Shown here piece by piece: positions 15,810 to 24,528 of a stretch of DNA of 53,811 bases. Location of the stretch: NCBI GenBank assembly GCA_046048295.1, contig JBJOGJ010000001.1:1-53811 (forward strand), written 5' to 3'. This stretch comes from CBDCWA01 sp046048295. GTDB taxonomy: Bacteria > Pseudomonadota > Alphaproteobacteria > Rhizobiales > Hyphomicrobiaceae. The position numbers and the translations under genes were made by a program. Every line of letters starts with the position of its first letter. Position 1 is the stretch's first letter. The notes under the pieces were generated by a model. That model saw only the letters and a program-made list of their open reading frames with translations, ran no database searches and was not told the DNA's origin.

Positions 15810-17168
15810 TCAGTCGAGGTCGAGGTCCGCCACATTCTCCAAGGTCTCGATCGCCTGTAACCGTTCCAGCAGAGCGCGGGGATCCTCGAGCCCCTTCGTC
15901 AATGTCATGAACTTGGCACCGATCTCCTCCTCTGTGAAGGGTTTCTCCGGCGTTCCAGGAAATACGTCGATGGTCCGCGAGAGCCGGCGGCCGTCACGAA
16001 GAATGACCGTGAGGTCGACGCCCCAGCCGCCGGGCGCATCGGGATTGCTTCGCTCACTGAGCGAAATGCGCTGCGCCATGTCGCGGACCTGCGCGTCTCC
16101 GATCAGCTTGTCGTCGAACACAGCGGGGTCGCCGACATCGCGGTAGAGCGACGCCGCCACGACGAACGGGATCGAATACTGGGCAAGCATGATGTCGGCG
16201 GGTTCCTTGATGTTGTGGTGGCTCACCATCTTGTCGCTGCCCTCGATCTCGATCGCCTCGATTTCGTCCGCCGTCAGCTTGAACTCCGACCGCAGTTGAC
16301 GCATCGCCTCCAGAGGACTGTGCGCGGTGATGTGGCAGGCCGTGCTCTTGAAGCAGATGCGGTCCGCCTCCCAGACTTCGCCGAGCCCGGCAGTCAGCCT
16401 GCTGGCGTCCGATTTGCTGCAGAACGCATCGAGCAGGCCGTATTTGCCGTCCAGAACCGTATGCGGCCCCTCGAAACCTTCCATCGCGAGGAGAGTCGCA
16501 AGCACGCCGCTTTCCGCCGCACGACCGAGATGCAGGCGCTTGACCATGCCACCCTGGCTTGCCTTGGAGAACGCAAGGAGACCCGAGGACAACGAGCCGG
16601 CGATTCCGTAGGCGTCCATGATCTGGCGCTCGGATGCCCCGAGTAGCAGGCAGCAGGCCGTCGCCGCACCGAACGGACCGGTGAGCCCTGGCGCATGGAA
16701 ACCTTCTTTCTCAGGCGTGTGCAGAGTTGCAACTCCGATGCGGAACATCACTTCGATGCCCGCGACGATCGCCGTGACGAGATCCCTGCCGCTGGCCCCG
16801 AAGTGCTGCGCCACCGCCAGCGCAGGCAGCGCCACCGTCGCACCGCCATGTACGCCGAGACCGGGCTTCCTCAGGTTGTCGAGCTCGAATGCATGCGAGA
16901 ATGCGCCGAGGGCCAGCGAGGCGGGCGTCGGATGAAGTCTCGTCCCCCGCGCGCCCACGACCTGGCTGCGGCCCTCGCGCCCGGCCGCCTGCGCGACCCT
17001 CAGCACGCTCTGAGACCACGGCAGTGTGGCTCCGAAAGCCGCGCACGCCACCGCGTCGATCAGGCAGAAGCGCACGGTCTGCCGCGTTGCAGATGGCACA
17101 TCCTCGAAATCAAGCCCCTTGGCAAAACGGGCAAGCGTGGCAGTGGCGGGTAGATCGGTGGCGTCCAT
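15810..17168 (-). CDS. MmgE/PrpD family protein, copy 3
   Basis: A 452-residue MmgE/PrpD protein. Motifs include RFCLIDAVACAAFGA, HAFELDNLRKPGLGVHGGATVALPAL, GFHAPGLTGPFGAATACCLLLGA and GGMVKRLHLGRAAESGVL. Compared with the two copies 5-8 kb away, the conserved L-D-D triplet is L-D-N here, and the following His-containing loop differs, so its substrate may differ. It heads a two-gene unit with the ABM-fold protein. A TGAGGA site lies upstream of the ATG at 17168. It faces the MgtC/DUF4010 gene divergently across 155 bases. It belongs by position to the carboxylate block, but its place in a pathway is inferred only from family and neighbours. Confidence 0.85.
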   Translation of the reverse strand: MDATDLPATATLARFAKGLDFEDVPSATRQTVRFCLIDAVACAAFGATLPWSQSVLRVAQAAGREGRSQVVGARGTRLHPTPASLALGAFSHAFELDNLRKPGLGVHGGATVALPALAVAQHFGASGRDLVTAIVAGIEVMFRIGVATLHTPEKEGFHAPGLTGPFGAATACCLLLGASERQIMDAYGIAGSLSSGLLAFSKASQGGMVKRLHLGRAAESGVLATLLAMEGFEGPHTVLDGKYGLLDAFCSKSDASRLTAGLGEVWEADRICFKSTACHITAHSPLEAMRQLRSEFKLTADEIEAIEIEGSDKMVSHHNIKEPADIMLAQYSIPFVVAASLYRDVGDPAVFDDKLIGDAQVRDMAQRISLSERSNPDAPGGWGVDLTVILRDGRRLSRTIDVFPGTPEKPFTEEEIGAKFMTLTKGLEDPRALLERLQAIETLENVADLDLD

Positions 17169-17215
17169 GAGCGTCGATCCTCAGCGGCTGGATGAAGTGC
17201 GAGTAAACCAACCTA

Positions 17216-17274
17216 TCACCCCGAAGCCAAGCTCCTGAACAGAGGCTTGATTGAACTCAACATCATAGGGGTGA
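17216..17274. promoter_or_regulatory. Nested inverted repeats in a divergent intergenic region
   Basis: Between the third MmgE/PrpD gene and the MgtC-like gene, TCACCCC (17216-17222) and GGGGTGA (17268-17274) form a perfect 7-base inverted repeat. They enclose a smaller pair, AAGCC (17224-17228) and GGCTT (17244-17248). This may be a regulator site or a 5'-leader structure; the evidence is only the symmetry. Confidence 0.25.
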
Positions 17275-17323
17275 AATAGTGATCCACTTGCAGGTTCCGT
17301 AGCATGCCCACGGGAGAAGTCGG

Positions 17324-18601
17324 ATGGACACAGTCGAGCTCGTCGAGCGGATGTCGGTTGCACTCGCGATCGGCCTGCTGATTGGCGTCGAGCGTGGCTG
17401 GCACGAGCGTGAAGAGCCGGAGGGATCGCGCACCGCAGGTATCAGGACCCATGCTCTTGCAGGCTTGCTCGGTGGCGTATTCGGCGCGGTGGCGAGCGGC
17501 CTCGGGTCCGGCGGCCCCGTGCTGCTGGGGATGGCGTTCTTCACGTTCTCACTGGCGATCGTTGTCTTCAGGATCAGGGAGACGATCAGCGAGGGGACGT
17601 TCGGCGCCACCACCGTCGTCGCAATCATGCTTGCATTCGCCCTCGGCGCCTTGGCCGTACTCGGCGACCTGCAGGCTGCTGCCGCCGCTGGCATTGCGGC
17701 AACCGGTCTGCTCGCCGCCAAGCGGCTTCTGCACGACTGGCTCCGCCGGATCACCTGGCCCGAGCTGCGTTCGGGCCTCCTGTTGCTCGCCATGACGTTC
17801 GTGCTGCTGCCGCTGCTGCCGGACCGGGACGTCGATCCATGGCAATCGCTCAACCCGCACCGGATCTGGCTGATGACCATCGCCATCGCCGCGATCTCCT
17901 TTGCCGGTTATGCCGCCGTACGGATTGCCGGCAAGCATCGCGGCATACTCTTCACCGGGCTCGCTGGCGGCATCGTCTCATCGACAGCCGTAACCGTCAC
18001 GCTCGCCCGGCTGGCCCGCGTTCACAAGGAGCACACCTCTCTTCTTGCCGCCGGCGTCACGCTTGCCAGCGCCACCATGATGCTGCGTGTGATCGCCATC
18101 GTCGGGCTCTTCAACAAGGCACTGCTATCAGACCTGCTCGTGCCGTTAAGCGCCGCGACGGCAGTCCTCCTCGCAGCAGCCTTCTTGAACTTCCGCCAGG
18201 CGCAGGCACCGGCTGCCAACGACCATGAAATGACGCTCGATAACCCGTTCGATCTCCGCATCGTCCTGCAGTTCGGCGCACTGCTTGCCGTTGTCCTGCT
18301 ACTGAGCAGGCTCGCGAGCCGAATGCTCGGCGACGTCGGTGTGTTGGCACTGTCGGTTGTCTCCGGCCTTGCCGACGTGGACGCAATTACACTGTCGATG
18401 TCGCGGCTTGCAGGCGGCGAAATCGCCCTCCAGACAGGCGCGCTCGCGATCGCGCTGGCGGTTGCAACGAATATGCTGTCGAAATGCGCCCTCGCGGCTT
18501 GGGCAGGCGGCCACGCGATAGGTGCACGCTTCGCCCTGGCATCGCTCGCCGCGCTGGCCGCAGGCATTGCGCCGATCGCCGCCGGCATTTCACGTATATG
18601 A
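17324..18601 (+). CDS. MgtC/SapB family membrane protein with C-terminal DUF4010
   Basis: A 425-residue multi-pass inner-membrane protein. The N-terminal part (to about residue 140) has the MgtC/SapB pattern: VALAIGLLIGVERGWHERE, then AGIRTHALAGLLGGVFGAV. From about residue 180 to the end it matches the DUF4010 layout of repeated Ala/Gly-rich membrane helices, with SSTAVTVTLARLA and SGLADVDAITLSMSRLA. The MgtC domain in pathogens modulates the F-type ATPase or Mg2+ homeostasis; the role of the DUF4010 fusion is not established. A CGGGAGAAG site precedes the ATG. A small membrane protein follows 12 bases after the stop and is probably co-expressed. Confidence 0.8.
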   Translation: MDTVELVERMSVALAIGLLIGVERGWHEREEPEGSRTAGIRTHALAGLLGGVFGAVASGLGSGGPVLLGMAFFTFSLAIVVFRIRETISEGTFGATTVVAIMLAFALGALAVLGDLQAAAAAGIAATGLLAAKRLLHDWLRRITWPELRSGLLLLAMTFVLLPLLPDRDVDPWQSLNPHRIWLMTIAIAAISFAGYAAVRIAGKHRGILFTGLAGGIVSSTAVTVTLARLARVHKEHTSLLAAGVTLASATMMLRVIAIVGLFNKALLSDLLVPLSAATAVLLAAAFLNFRQAQAPAANDHEMTLDNPFDLRIVLQFGALLAVVLLLSRLASRMLGDVGVLALSVVSGLADVDAITLSMSRLAGGEIALQTGALAIALAVATNMLSKCALAAWAGGHAIGARFALASLAALAAGIAPIAAGISRI

Positions 18602-18613
18602 GCGAGGTCGGAA

Positions 18614-19159
18614 ATGCCCGAATCAGAAGATGGCTACCAGATCATCGAGGTGCGTGTACGCGCCCGCGGTCAGCTCTTCAACTCGCTAGACCCCTCCCCC
18701 TTCATCGACCGCGACCTCGATGACGAAGCGGAATCGCATATCGTGGGATGGGCCCGCGAACTGCCGCAAGCGGCACCGATCCGCCTCCTCATTTACCTGC
18801 CGGCGGAAGAAGCCCGGAACGCCACGGCCGAAGGCGTGCCTGCGGCGCTGAACAACTACTTCGGTCTCCGCGCCGATGCCGCGCATCGGGACCTGAAGGA
18901 TCTGTTCGCGCTAGGCTGGCGCTACCTGGCGATCGGCATACCGATACTCATCTCGTGCCTCACTGCCAGCCAGTTCATGCAGCATGCCCTCGGGCCTGGA
19001 ACATTCGCACGCATCATGGAGGAAAGCCTCATCATCGTCGGCTGGGTCGCCAACTGGCGGCCGATAGAGACGTTTCTCTACGACTGGTGGCCGATTGCAC
19101 GCCGCATCCGCCTCTACCGCCGCCTGGAGCAGGCCGACGTCCGTATTGTCCCGGTGTGA
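18614..19159 (+). CDS. Conserved hypothetical membrane protein
   Basis: A 181-residue protein I do not recognise by function. The first 90 residues are soluble, with a strand-rich start (GYQIIEVRVRARGQLFNSLDPSPF) and an internal ARELPQAAPIRLLIYLP stretch. The second half has two hydrophobic segments (about 108-125 and 135-150) separated by a short loop, then a basic tail. Its start lies 12 bases after the MgtC/DUF4010 stop, so the two are very likely one operon and possibly one membrane unit. No catalytic motif is visible. Confidence 0.65.
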   Translation: MPESEDGYQIIEVRVRARGQLFNSLDPSPFIDRDLDDEAESHIVGWARELPQAAPIRLLIYLPAEEARNATAEGVPAALNNYFGLRADAAHRDLKDLFALGWRYLAIGIPILISCLTASQFMQHALGPGTFARIMEESLIIVGWVANWRPIETFLYDWWPIARRIRLYRRLEQADVRIVPV

Positions 19160-19271
19160 GCAGCCAGGGTCCCATCCACGCCACAAATTGACGCTATTCG
19201 CGCATCATCTCGCTACTGCATGAACAGGTGGCCGGCTCCGGCGCCTGGGTAACAACGTTCAGCTGGTCCGA

Positions 19272-21797
19272 ATGCTGGCGCTCATCCGCTTCCTGACACG
19301 ATTTATCGAGCTTGCGCTGGCGTTGCCGCTCCGCCTGTTCCGGTTCGTCATCGGCTCGATTGCCTTCAATCCGCGCCTCGGCCCGGCCCGCTACCTCGTG
19401 CAGGCAGGCCTGCTGTATGTCGCGTTCGCACTGGTACTGGTCTACGTCATCGCCCCGCTCCGCGCGGTCACGGGCGCCTACTACGCCGCCGACAAGCTTC
19501 ACTACGATGCCGAGCGCTGGCTGGCGACCGCCATCTACGACCGTGCCGGCAACTTCGTCGGCACCTATGATCCCCGTCTCGATAGCCAGCGCGACGTCAA
19601 CTTCACCGATGCGCCGATCGAATTTGCAGACCACGTAGCCAACCCGGATCACAAGTCGATCCCCGTCCGCCAGGTGCCCGAACACTACTGGCGCTGCCTG
19701 GTTCACCTCGAGGACCGCTATATCGGCACCTGGGCCAATCCCTACGGCATCGACCTCCTGGGCGTGCTGAAGATTCCCTATTCCACCGTTCGCCGCTCGA
19801 TCGCATTGCGCCGCCCCAGCATCGGCTTCGGCGGCTCGACATTGCCGATGCAGCTCGCCCGCGTAATCTACAAGACACCGCCAAGCCGCCACGAAAGCGC
19901 CTTCGCCAAGCTGCGCCGCAAGCTCTCCGAGTGGTGGCTGGCCCCGGTGATCTACGAGGTGCTGACACCCGGCGGCGATCATACCCCGCTGAAGCAATGG
20001 GCAGCCAACCATCTTTGGCTGGCACAGCGCACAGGCGGCCAGTCCCTCCATGGCGTCGAATTCACGAGCCAGATCGTATTCGGCAAGGAGGCGAAGGACC
20101 TGTCGCCAGCCGAGCAATTCGTATTGGCTTCTGCCGTCAACCGGCCGATCATCCTGCTTGAGGGCAACGAGAAGCTGAACGCCGTTCGCCTGGATCGCTG
20201 GCGCCACATCATCGAGGTCCGCGCCAAGATCTGCGTCGAGCAACTGATGGACGACGAGCCGGCCCAGAAACAGGCGCTGTTCGAGCTTGTGAGGATGGCA
20301 TCCGGTCCACCGGAGCCGCAGGTGCGCCCGACCCTCCAACAGGCTCTGGAACGCCATGAGCCGCGACTGGCTGAGCGCGCCGAGGTCAACCCGATCATCA
20401 GGGCGAATACGCTGATGCCCGCCGGCCGGCTCGGCATACGCGAGGAGATGAAGCAGGCGTTCGGTTATGATTGGCGCTCACGGGTCCGCGGCGTCAACAC
20501 CACCCTCGACGTCGCAGAGAACCTCGCCTTCAATGTCAGTGTCGAGAAGGAGCTCGCAGCCCTGCAGAAGGCGTGGACTGCCAAGATCAAGCCCGGCTTC
20601 ACACTCGACCGCGCCCAGATCGGACCTGACCGGCACCGGCCCGACATCATTGTCGTCGCAGCCAATGCGAAGGGCGAGATCGTCCGCTACTTCGAGACCA
20701 ACCAGACATCGCCATATTTCGGCTCGACCATCGCCCGGGATCCAGCGACCGGCGTCTACAGGCCGTCGCGCGAGCCCCGCCAGATCGCCTCGACCGGCAA
20801 GATGCTCGCCGCCATCGCCATCGCCAACAATGGCCGCGATACGATACACTCGCCGTACGCCGACGACTTTCTACCCGCAACCGGCATCGACAGTTGCGCT
20901 CGAACGCCGGCCCCCGTACCCGCCAACGGACGCACACGCCAGGCGATCATCGCCTTCGCATGCTCCCTGAACAATCCGATCGAATGGCGCCTCGCGCGCC
21001 TCGGCCAGTCGCGCACCGCCAAGCTGATCGAGGCATTCCATTTCACCATGCCGCCATCGACCGGCGCCGCAGACGCGACACCGCCGACGACGGCCGCCGT
21101 CCGCGGGCTGGTGTCCGGTTCGCCCCAGCGCGTGCATCAGATGGCAGCAGTTGTGCTTGCATCCCTCACCGGCCGCGGCAATGCCCGCGTGGCACCGCCG
21201 ACGCTCGTCCATTCCTATGACTTCACCACCCCCGAGAGCGCGGCGGGCTTCGCCGGCCAGTCACGCCTCGAAATCCGCCCGAACGATGTCGTTCATCCCC
21301 AGGCACGCCCACTGGTCAAGGCGCTGCTTTCCGCGCCGTTGTGCCAGGTCGCCTACAGCAAGACGATCGGCACGCTGAAGGCATTGGCGCATTGGTGCCA
21401 TGCCCGCCGGGCCGACCTCTCGCTGCATTTTGCCAAGACCGGTACCTCCGTCACCACCGATCCGGACGAGACCGTCGACACATGGATCGCGGGCGGACTG
21501 CAGTTCACCAATGGCGCCGCCTACTCCTACGTCGTACTCGTCGGCACCGGCGCCGGCAGCAGGCCATGGGCGAGATCGCTGCATTCGGGCCAGGTCGCAG
21601 CGCCGCTCGCCGATGTCCTGTTGAAAAATCTGGCCGACCTCTCGCGCCGCGAACCGGCACCGAGACAAGAAGTCGCCGCCTCCAGCAGCGGAAGTTCCGA
21701 CGACGCAGCAACGGCCAGAGCCGTGAAGACCGGCTCGAAAAGCACGTATCAGTCGCTATTCGAGCGATGGGGCCGCAATCCGTTTTCGACCGAATAG
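19272..21797 (+). CDS. Class A penicillin-binding protein-like transglycosylase/transpeptidase
   Basis: An 841-residue bifunctional peptidoglycan synthase-like protein. A membrane anchor lies near residues 47-70. The GT51 part shows catalytic Glu147 in LEDR, GGSTLPMQLAR (187-197) and a LRRKLSEWWLAPVIYE helix. The transpeptidase part has all three penicillin-binding motifs: STGK (507-510), SLN (565-567) and KTG (722-724). The GT51 first motif is unusual: it is longer than the standard spacing between the Glu and the GID segment and lacks the usual His. The C terminus is Ser/Ala-rich. The ribosome-binding site before the ATG is weak. It should make and cross-link cell wall from the inner membrane, but it is divergent from PBP1a/1b. 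Confidence 0.8.
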   Translation: MLALIRFLTRFIELALALPLRLFRFVIGSIAFNPRLGPARYLVQAGLLYVAFALVLVYVIAPLRAVTGAYYAADKLHYDAERWLATAIYDRAGNFVGTYDPRLDSQRDVNFTDAPIEFADHVANPDHKSIPVRQVPEHYWRCLVHLEDRYIGTWANPYGIDLLGVLKIPYSTVRRSIALRRPSIGFGGSTLPMQLARVIYKTPPSRHESAFAKLRRKLSEWWLAPVIYEVLTPGGDHTPLKQWAANHLWLAQRTGGQSLHGVEFTSQIVFGKEAKDLSPAEQFVLASAVNRPIILLEGNEKLNAVRLDRWRHIIEVRAKICVEQLMDDEPAQKQALFELVRMASGPPEPQVRPTLQQALERHEPRLAERAEVNPIIRANTLMPAGRLGIREEMKQAFGYDWRSRVRGVNTTLDVAENLAFNVSVEKELAALQKAWTAKIKPGFTLDRAQIGPDRHRPDIIVVAANAKGEIVRYFETNQTSPYFGSTIARDPATGVYRPSREPRQIASTGKMLAAIAIANNGRDTIHSPYADDFLPATGIDSCARTPAPVPANGRTRQAIIAFACSLNNPIEWRLARLGQSRTAKLIEAFHFTMPPSTGAADATPPTTAAVRGLVSGSPQRVHQMAAVVLASLTGRGNARVAPPTLVHSYDFTTPESAAGFAGQSRLEIRPNDVVHPQARPLVKALLSAPLCQVAYSKTIGTLKALAHWCHARRADLSLHFAKTGTSVTTDPDETVDTWIAGGLQFTNGAAYSYVVLVGTGAGSRPWARSLHSGQVAAPLADVLLKNLADLSRREPAPRQEVAASSSGSSDDAATARAVKTGSKSTYQSLFERWGRNPFSTE

Positions 21798-21829
21798 CTT
21801 GCCGGCAGCGTTGTCGCTGCACGCAAGCT
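21796..21829 (+). terminator. Stem-loop after the PBP gene
   Basis: Starting within the PBP stop codon, AGCTTGC (21796-21802) pairs with GCAAGCT (21823-21829). An inner stem CAGCG-TTGT-CGCTG (21806-21819) sits inside. No T-run follows, so it may be a processing or stabilising hairpin or a Rho-assisted end. Confidence 0.45.
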
Positions 21830-21838
21830 GCCACGCGA

Positions 21839-21854
21839 CCGCCAAAGTCGGGGC
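21839..21854. repeat. 16-base intergenic repeat, copy 1
   Basis: CCGCCAAAGTCGGGGC occurs here and again at 34549-34564, both times between genes and followed three bases later by CTGCA. Its role is unknown; in the second copy it forms most of a hairpin loop and stem. Confidence 0.4.
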
Positions 21855-22016
21855 TAACTGCAGACAAATTGAAGCACTACCAAACATCCTGGATCACGGG
21901 ATGGGAAATACGTCTGCGCGCTGCAATGAGGCCATTGCGCGAGAAGCCGTCTCGCGCCACGAACACGGAATTAACGCGTAGTCGGAATAATTCTGACGGC
22001 GGGGGTTAGGACGAAC

Positions 22017-24428
22017 ATGTCAGTGTCGGGGAACGAGCTGGAAGACGGCTGGAACCGGTCTACGAAAACCGAGCGCGATTGGAAGAAGATCTTCCTCATG
22101 ATCGGCCTCGGCATCCTGTCCTGGGTGGCGACATACGTCGGCATGCTGGAATTGATCGAATCGAACATGGGCGAGCTGCCGATCGTCCACAAGCTGATCA
22201 TCGCCGCAGCGGTTGCCATGCTGATGACGATGATTGTCTGGCTCCTCGACCAGATCTTCGCGCCGGTACCGCTGGTGACCAAGTTCATCTATGTGCTCGG
22301 CTACATCTTCCTGACCGCCATCTCGGTCGGTTTCGGTTTCGGCTTCTATTGGAAGGTCCTCGAGAGCCGGTCCGAAACGACACGTTCCGCCGCAGGCGCC
22401 GTAACCCAGGTGCAAGGCGCGCTGGTTGGCGCTTCCGCACGGCTCGACCAGTTGCAATCGACATTGACGAACCTCACCGCAATCTCGCGCCAGAAAGCCG
22501 AGATCGAACGCGAGAAGGGCACCTCCTGCCCCAACTCGCGCCCAGGCGACGGCCCGCGCCGGAAGCTCCGCGATGACGACGCCGCACAATTCTCGTTCGC
22601 CTCCGATTTCGTCGCCGGCCGCGCCGTCCAGGTCAAGGGTGAGCTCAAGGCGCTGGACTCGAGCCTCGCCATGATTACCAAGGGCGACCCGAAGACGATG
22701 GATGCCTCCGGCACCCGCAACGACTTCATGCGGACGCTGAACGGCAAGCTCGACCGCACCGTCGCCCGCTACAATGCGTTCCGCTCCGATCCCCAGCTTC
22801 GCCAGATCCGCGCCAACCTCGCCGAACGGTCGGACAAGACGATGTTCCCGACATCGAATGGCGGCACGTTCTCTTGCCCTGACCCGCAGTTGCAGATGGC
22901 ACTTCGCGGCGTCGTGCGCGCCATCGACCAGTTGCCGGATGTCGACAAGCCGAAAATCAACGCCGTCGAAGGATCGGAAGCCACCATTGAAGCCTTCCGC
23001 CGGCTTGGCGCAACGTTCTATGGCGCGCTGTCGCTGAAGCTGCCGCCCTCTGCAGATGAACTTCGCGAGCGCCAGAAGCGGGCGGTCCTGTCGCTGCAGG
23101 GCGGCCAGCAGGTACGCGCCTACGACGGTGAGCAGGCAGGGCTGTCGCAGCGCGACTACATCCCGCTTGCCATCGCCATGTTCGTCGACCTCTGCCTGCT
23201 TCTCGTCGCCATGGGCCGGCCGATGAACCGGCTGAACGGTCTCATCCCGACCATGCGCGCGGCCGAACAGGGCCCGATGTACGACATCCTCTCGAAGTTT
23301 TCGGAAATTCACAAGACACCGGAAGTGCGGGAGAAGTTTGAGGTGTTCCGCCACGTCGTCTTCGACTTCAACGGCGATTACTACGTCGCCGTGCCGCTCG
23401 ATGCACCCTACCGCCCGAACCGCAATCACATGTCCGGCTATTCCAAGGAGCGGATGGAGGAGCTGCAGCAGGAAGCCCACCTGCTTGCCAACTTCTTCGC
23501 GAGTTTCGAGAAGAAGCGCATCTTCACACGCGTCTATTCGCCGTTCCTCACCACCAAGTCGATCCAGAAGCGGCTCTCCCGCCAGGGAAGCAAATTCGCC
23601 TCCTGCGAGGCGTTCCGCATCTACCGCTTCCGCGACGGCGCCTGGTCCGAGATCATCCTCAACACCATCATGCGCGCCGCCCGCGAGGTCGAGGAAACGC
23701 GCCGCCGCCAGGCCAAGGCAGCCGGCCCATCGCTCGATGTCCCGGCCACCGCACCGACCGAGCCCCCTGCTGCGCGACCCGAGCCCCGCCGCCGCCACGC
23801 CCTCGACCTCGGCGGCCTGGATACCCATTGGCAGCCGGAGACACCCTACGGCGTCGCCCGCCCGAGACCCATCGAGACGGAAAAAGCGGATTTCAGGAAG
23901 AACGAGTTCGGCCCCTATGCGCCCGCCGCCTCGCGCGAGCTCGAGGAAGAGCCGGGCGACGAGCGTCTGAACAGCCTGCGCGAGCGCCTCAACCGCTCGC
24001 GCCCGAATGCCGCACCCGCCAACGCCAACGTCGCTCCCCCGCATGATGAGCCGGCCTACACCCCCGACGACGACAACGTCGTGCCGTTCGACCCGAGCAA
24101 GGGATCCCGCGCATCCGCCGAGCCGATGCCGCGCTTCATAGCGTCGAGCCAGGCCATCGCCAGGGACCATGCCCCCGAAGCGAACCAAGTCGGCGTAGTC
24201 CTGACCGAGCGCCAGGCGCGATTCACCGTTCCCACAACCGATGCGATCCTGCCGGCCGGCCTTCGTCACGCACTGGCCGGCGCCTCCGCCGCTCCCAGGG
24301 CGCTCGAAGAAGAGCATGAGGACGACAATCCGTCGTTTATCGACGCAATCGTTGAAGCCGTCGGCGATGAAGAGCCAGCGCCTCTCGCGATCACTGCCGA
24401 GGAGCCGGAGAGCGATGAGCCGCGGTGA
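22017..24428 (+). CDS. Large membrane protein of unknown function with coiled coil and disordered tail
   Basis: An 803-residue protein of no recognised family. Three membrane segments lie near the N terminus (about 25-47, 60-81, 90-112), followed by a helical, probably coiled-coil stretch (113-165). A soluble domain follows with paired cysteines (TSC near 165 and SCPD near 287), and a fourth membrane segment spans about 378-402. Residues about 405-560 form a second compact soluble region with FEVFRHVVFDFNGDYYVAV. The last 240 residues are Pro/Ala/Glu/Arg rich and likely disordered. The soluble part between TM3 and TM4 (about 265 residues) would be on the opposite side from the C-terminal region. 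An AGGA site precedes the ATG. The neighbouring PBP gene suggests an envelope role, but that is only positional. Confidence 0.7.
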   Translation: MSVSGNELEDGWNRSTKTERDWKKIFLMIGLGILSWVATYVGMLELIESNMGELPIVHKLIIAAAVAMLMTMIVWLLDQIFAPVPLVTKFIYVLGYIFLTAISVGFGFGFYWKVLESRSETTRSAAGAVTQVQGALVGASARLDQLQSTLTNLTAISRQKAEIEREKGTSCPNSRPGDGPRRKLRDDDAAQFSFASDFVAGRAVQVKGELKALDSSLAMITKGDPKTMDASGTRNDFMRTLNGKLDRTVARYNAFRSDPQLRQIRANLAERSDKTMFPTSNGGTFSCPDPQLQMALRGVVRAIDQLPDVDKPKINAVEGSEATIEAFRRLGATFYGALSLKLPPSADELRERQKRAVLSLQGGQQVRAYDGEQAGLSQRDYIPLAIAMFVDLCLLLVAMGRPMNRLNGLIPTMRAAEQGPMYDILSKFSEIHKTPEVREKFEVFRHVVFDFNGDYYVAVPLDAPYRPNRNHMSGYSKERMEELQQEAHLLANFFASFEKKRIFTRVYSPFLTTKSIQKRLSRQGSKFASCEAFRIYRFRDGAWSEIILNTIMRAAREVEETRRRQAKAAGPSLDVPATAPTEPPAARPEPRRRHALDLGGLDTHWQPETPYGVARPRPIETEKADFRKNEFGPYAPAASRELEEEPGDERLNSLRERLNRSRPNAAPANANVAPPHDEPAYTPDDDNVVPFDPSKGSRASAEPMPRFIASSQAIARDHAPEANQVGVVLTERQARFTVPTTDAILPAGLRHALAGASAAPRALEEEHEDDNPSFIDAIVEAVGDEEPAPLAITAEEPESDEPR

Positions 24429-24528
24429 AAAACGAGGCACTTGGAAATGATTATTTAACCACCGTTACGTCAAATAGGTGGGCACGACAACTGGCGGCGC
24501 GGCGCCACAAAAAAAGGGATATTGCCAG

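Noticed and set aside
22020..24440. An 806-codon open frame on the minus strand opposite the large membrane-protein gene
   Set aside because: It is the complementary frame of a real gene in GC-rich DNA. Its product is Arg/Gly/Val/His-rich without family motifs, and the plus-strand gene has a ribosome-binding site and clear membrane segments.
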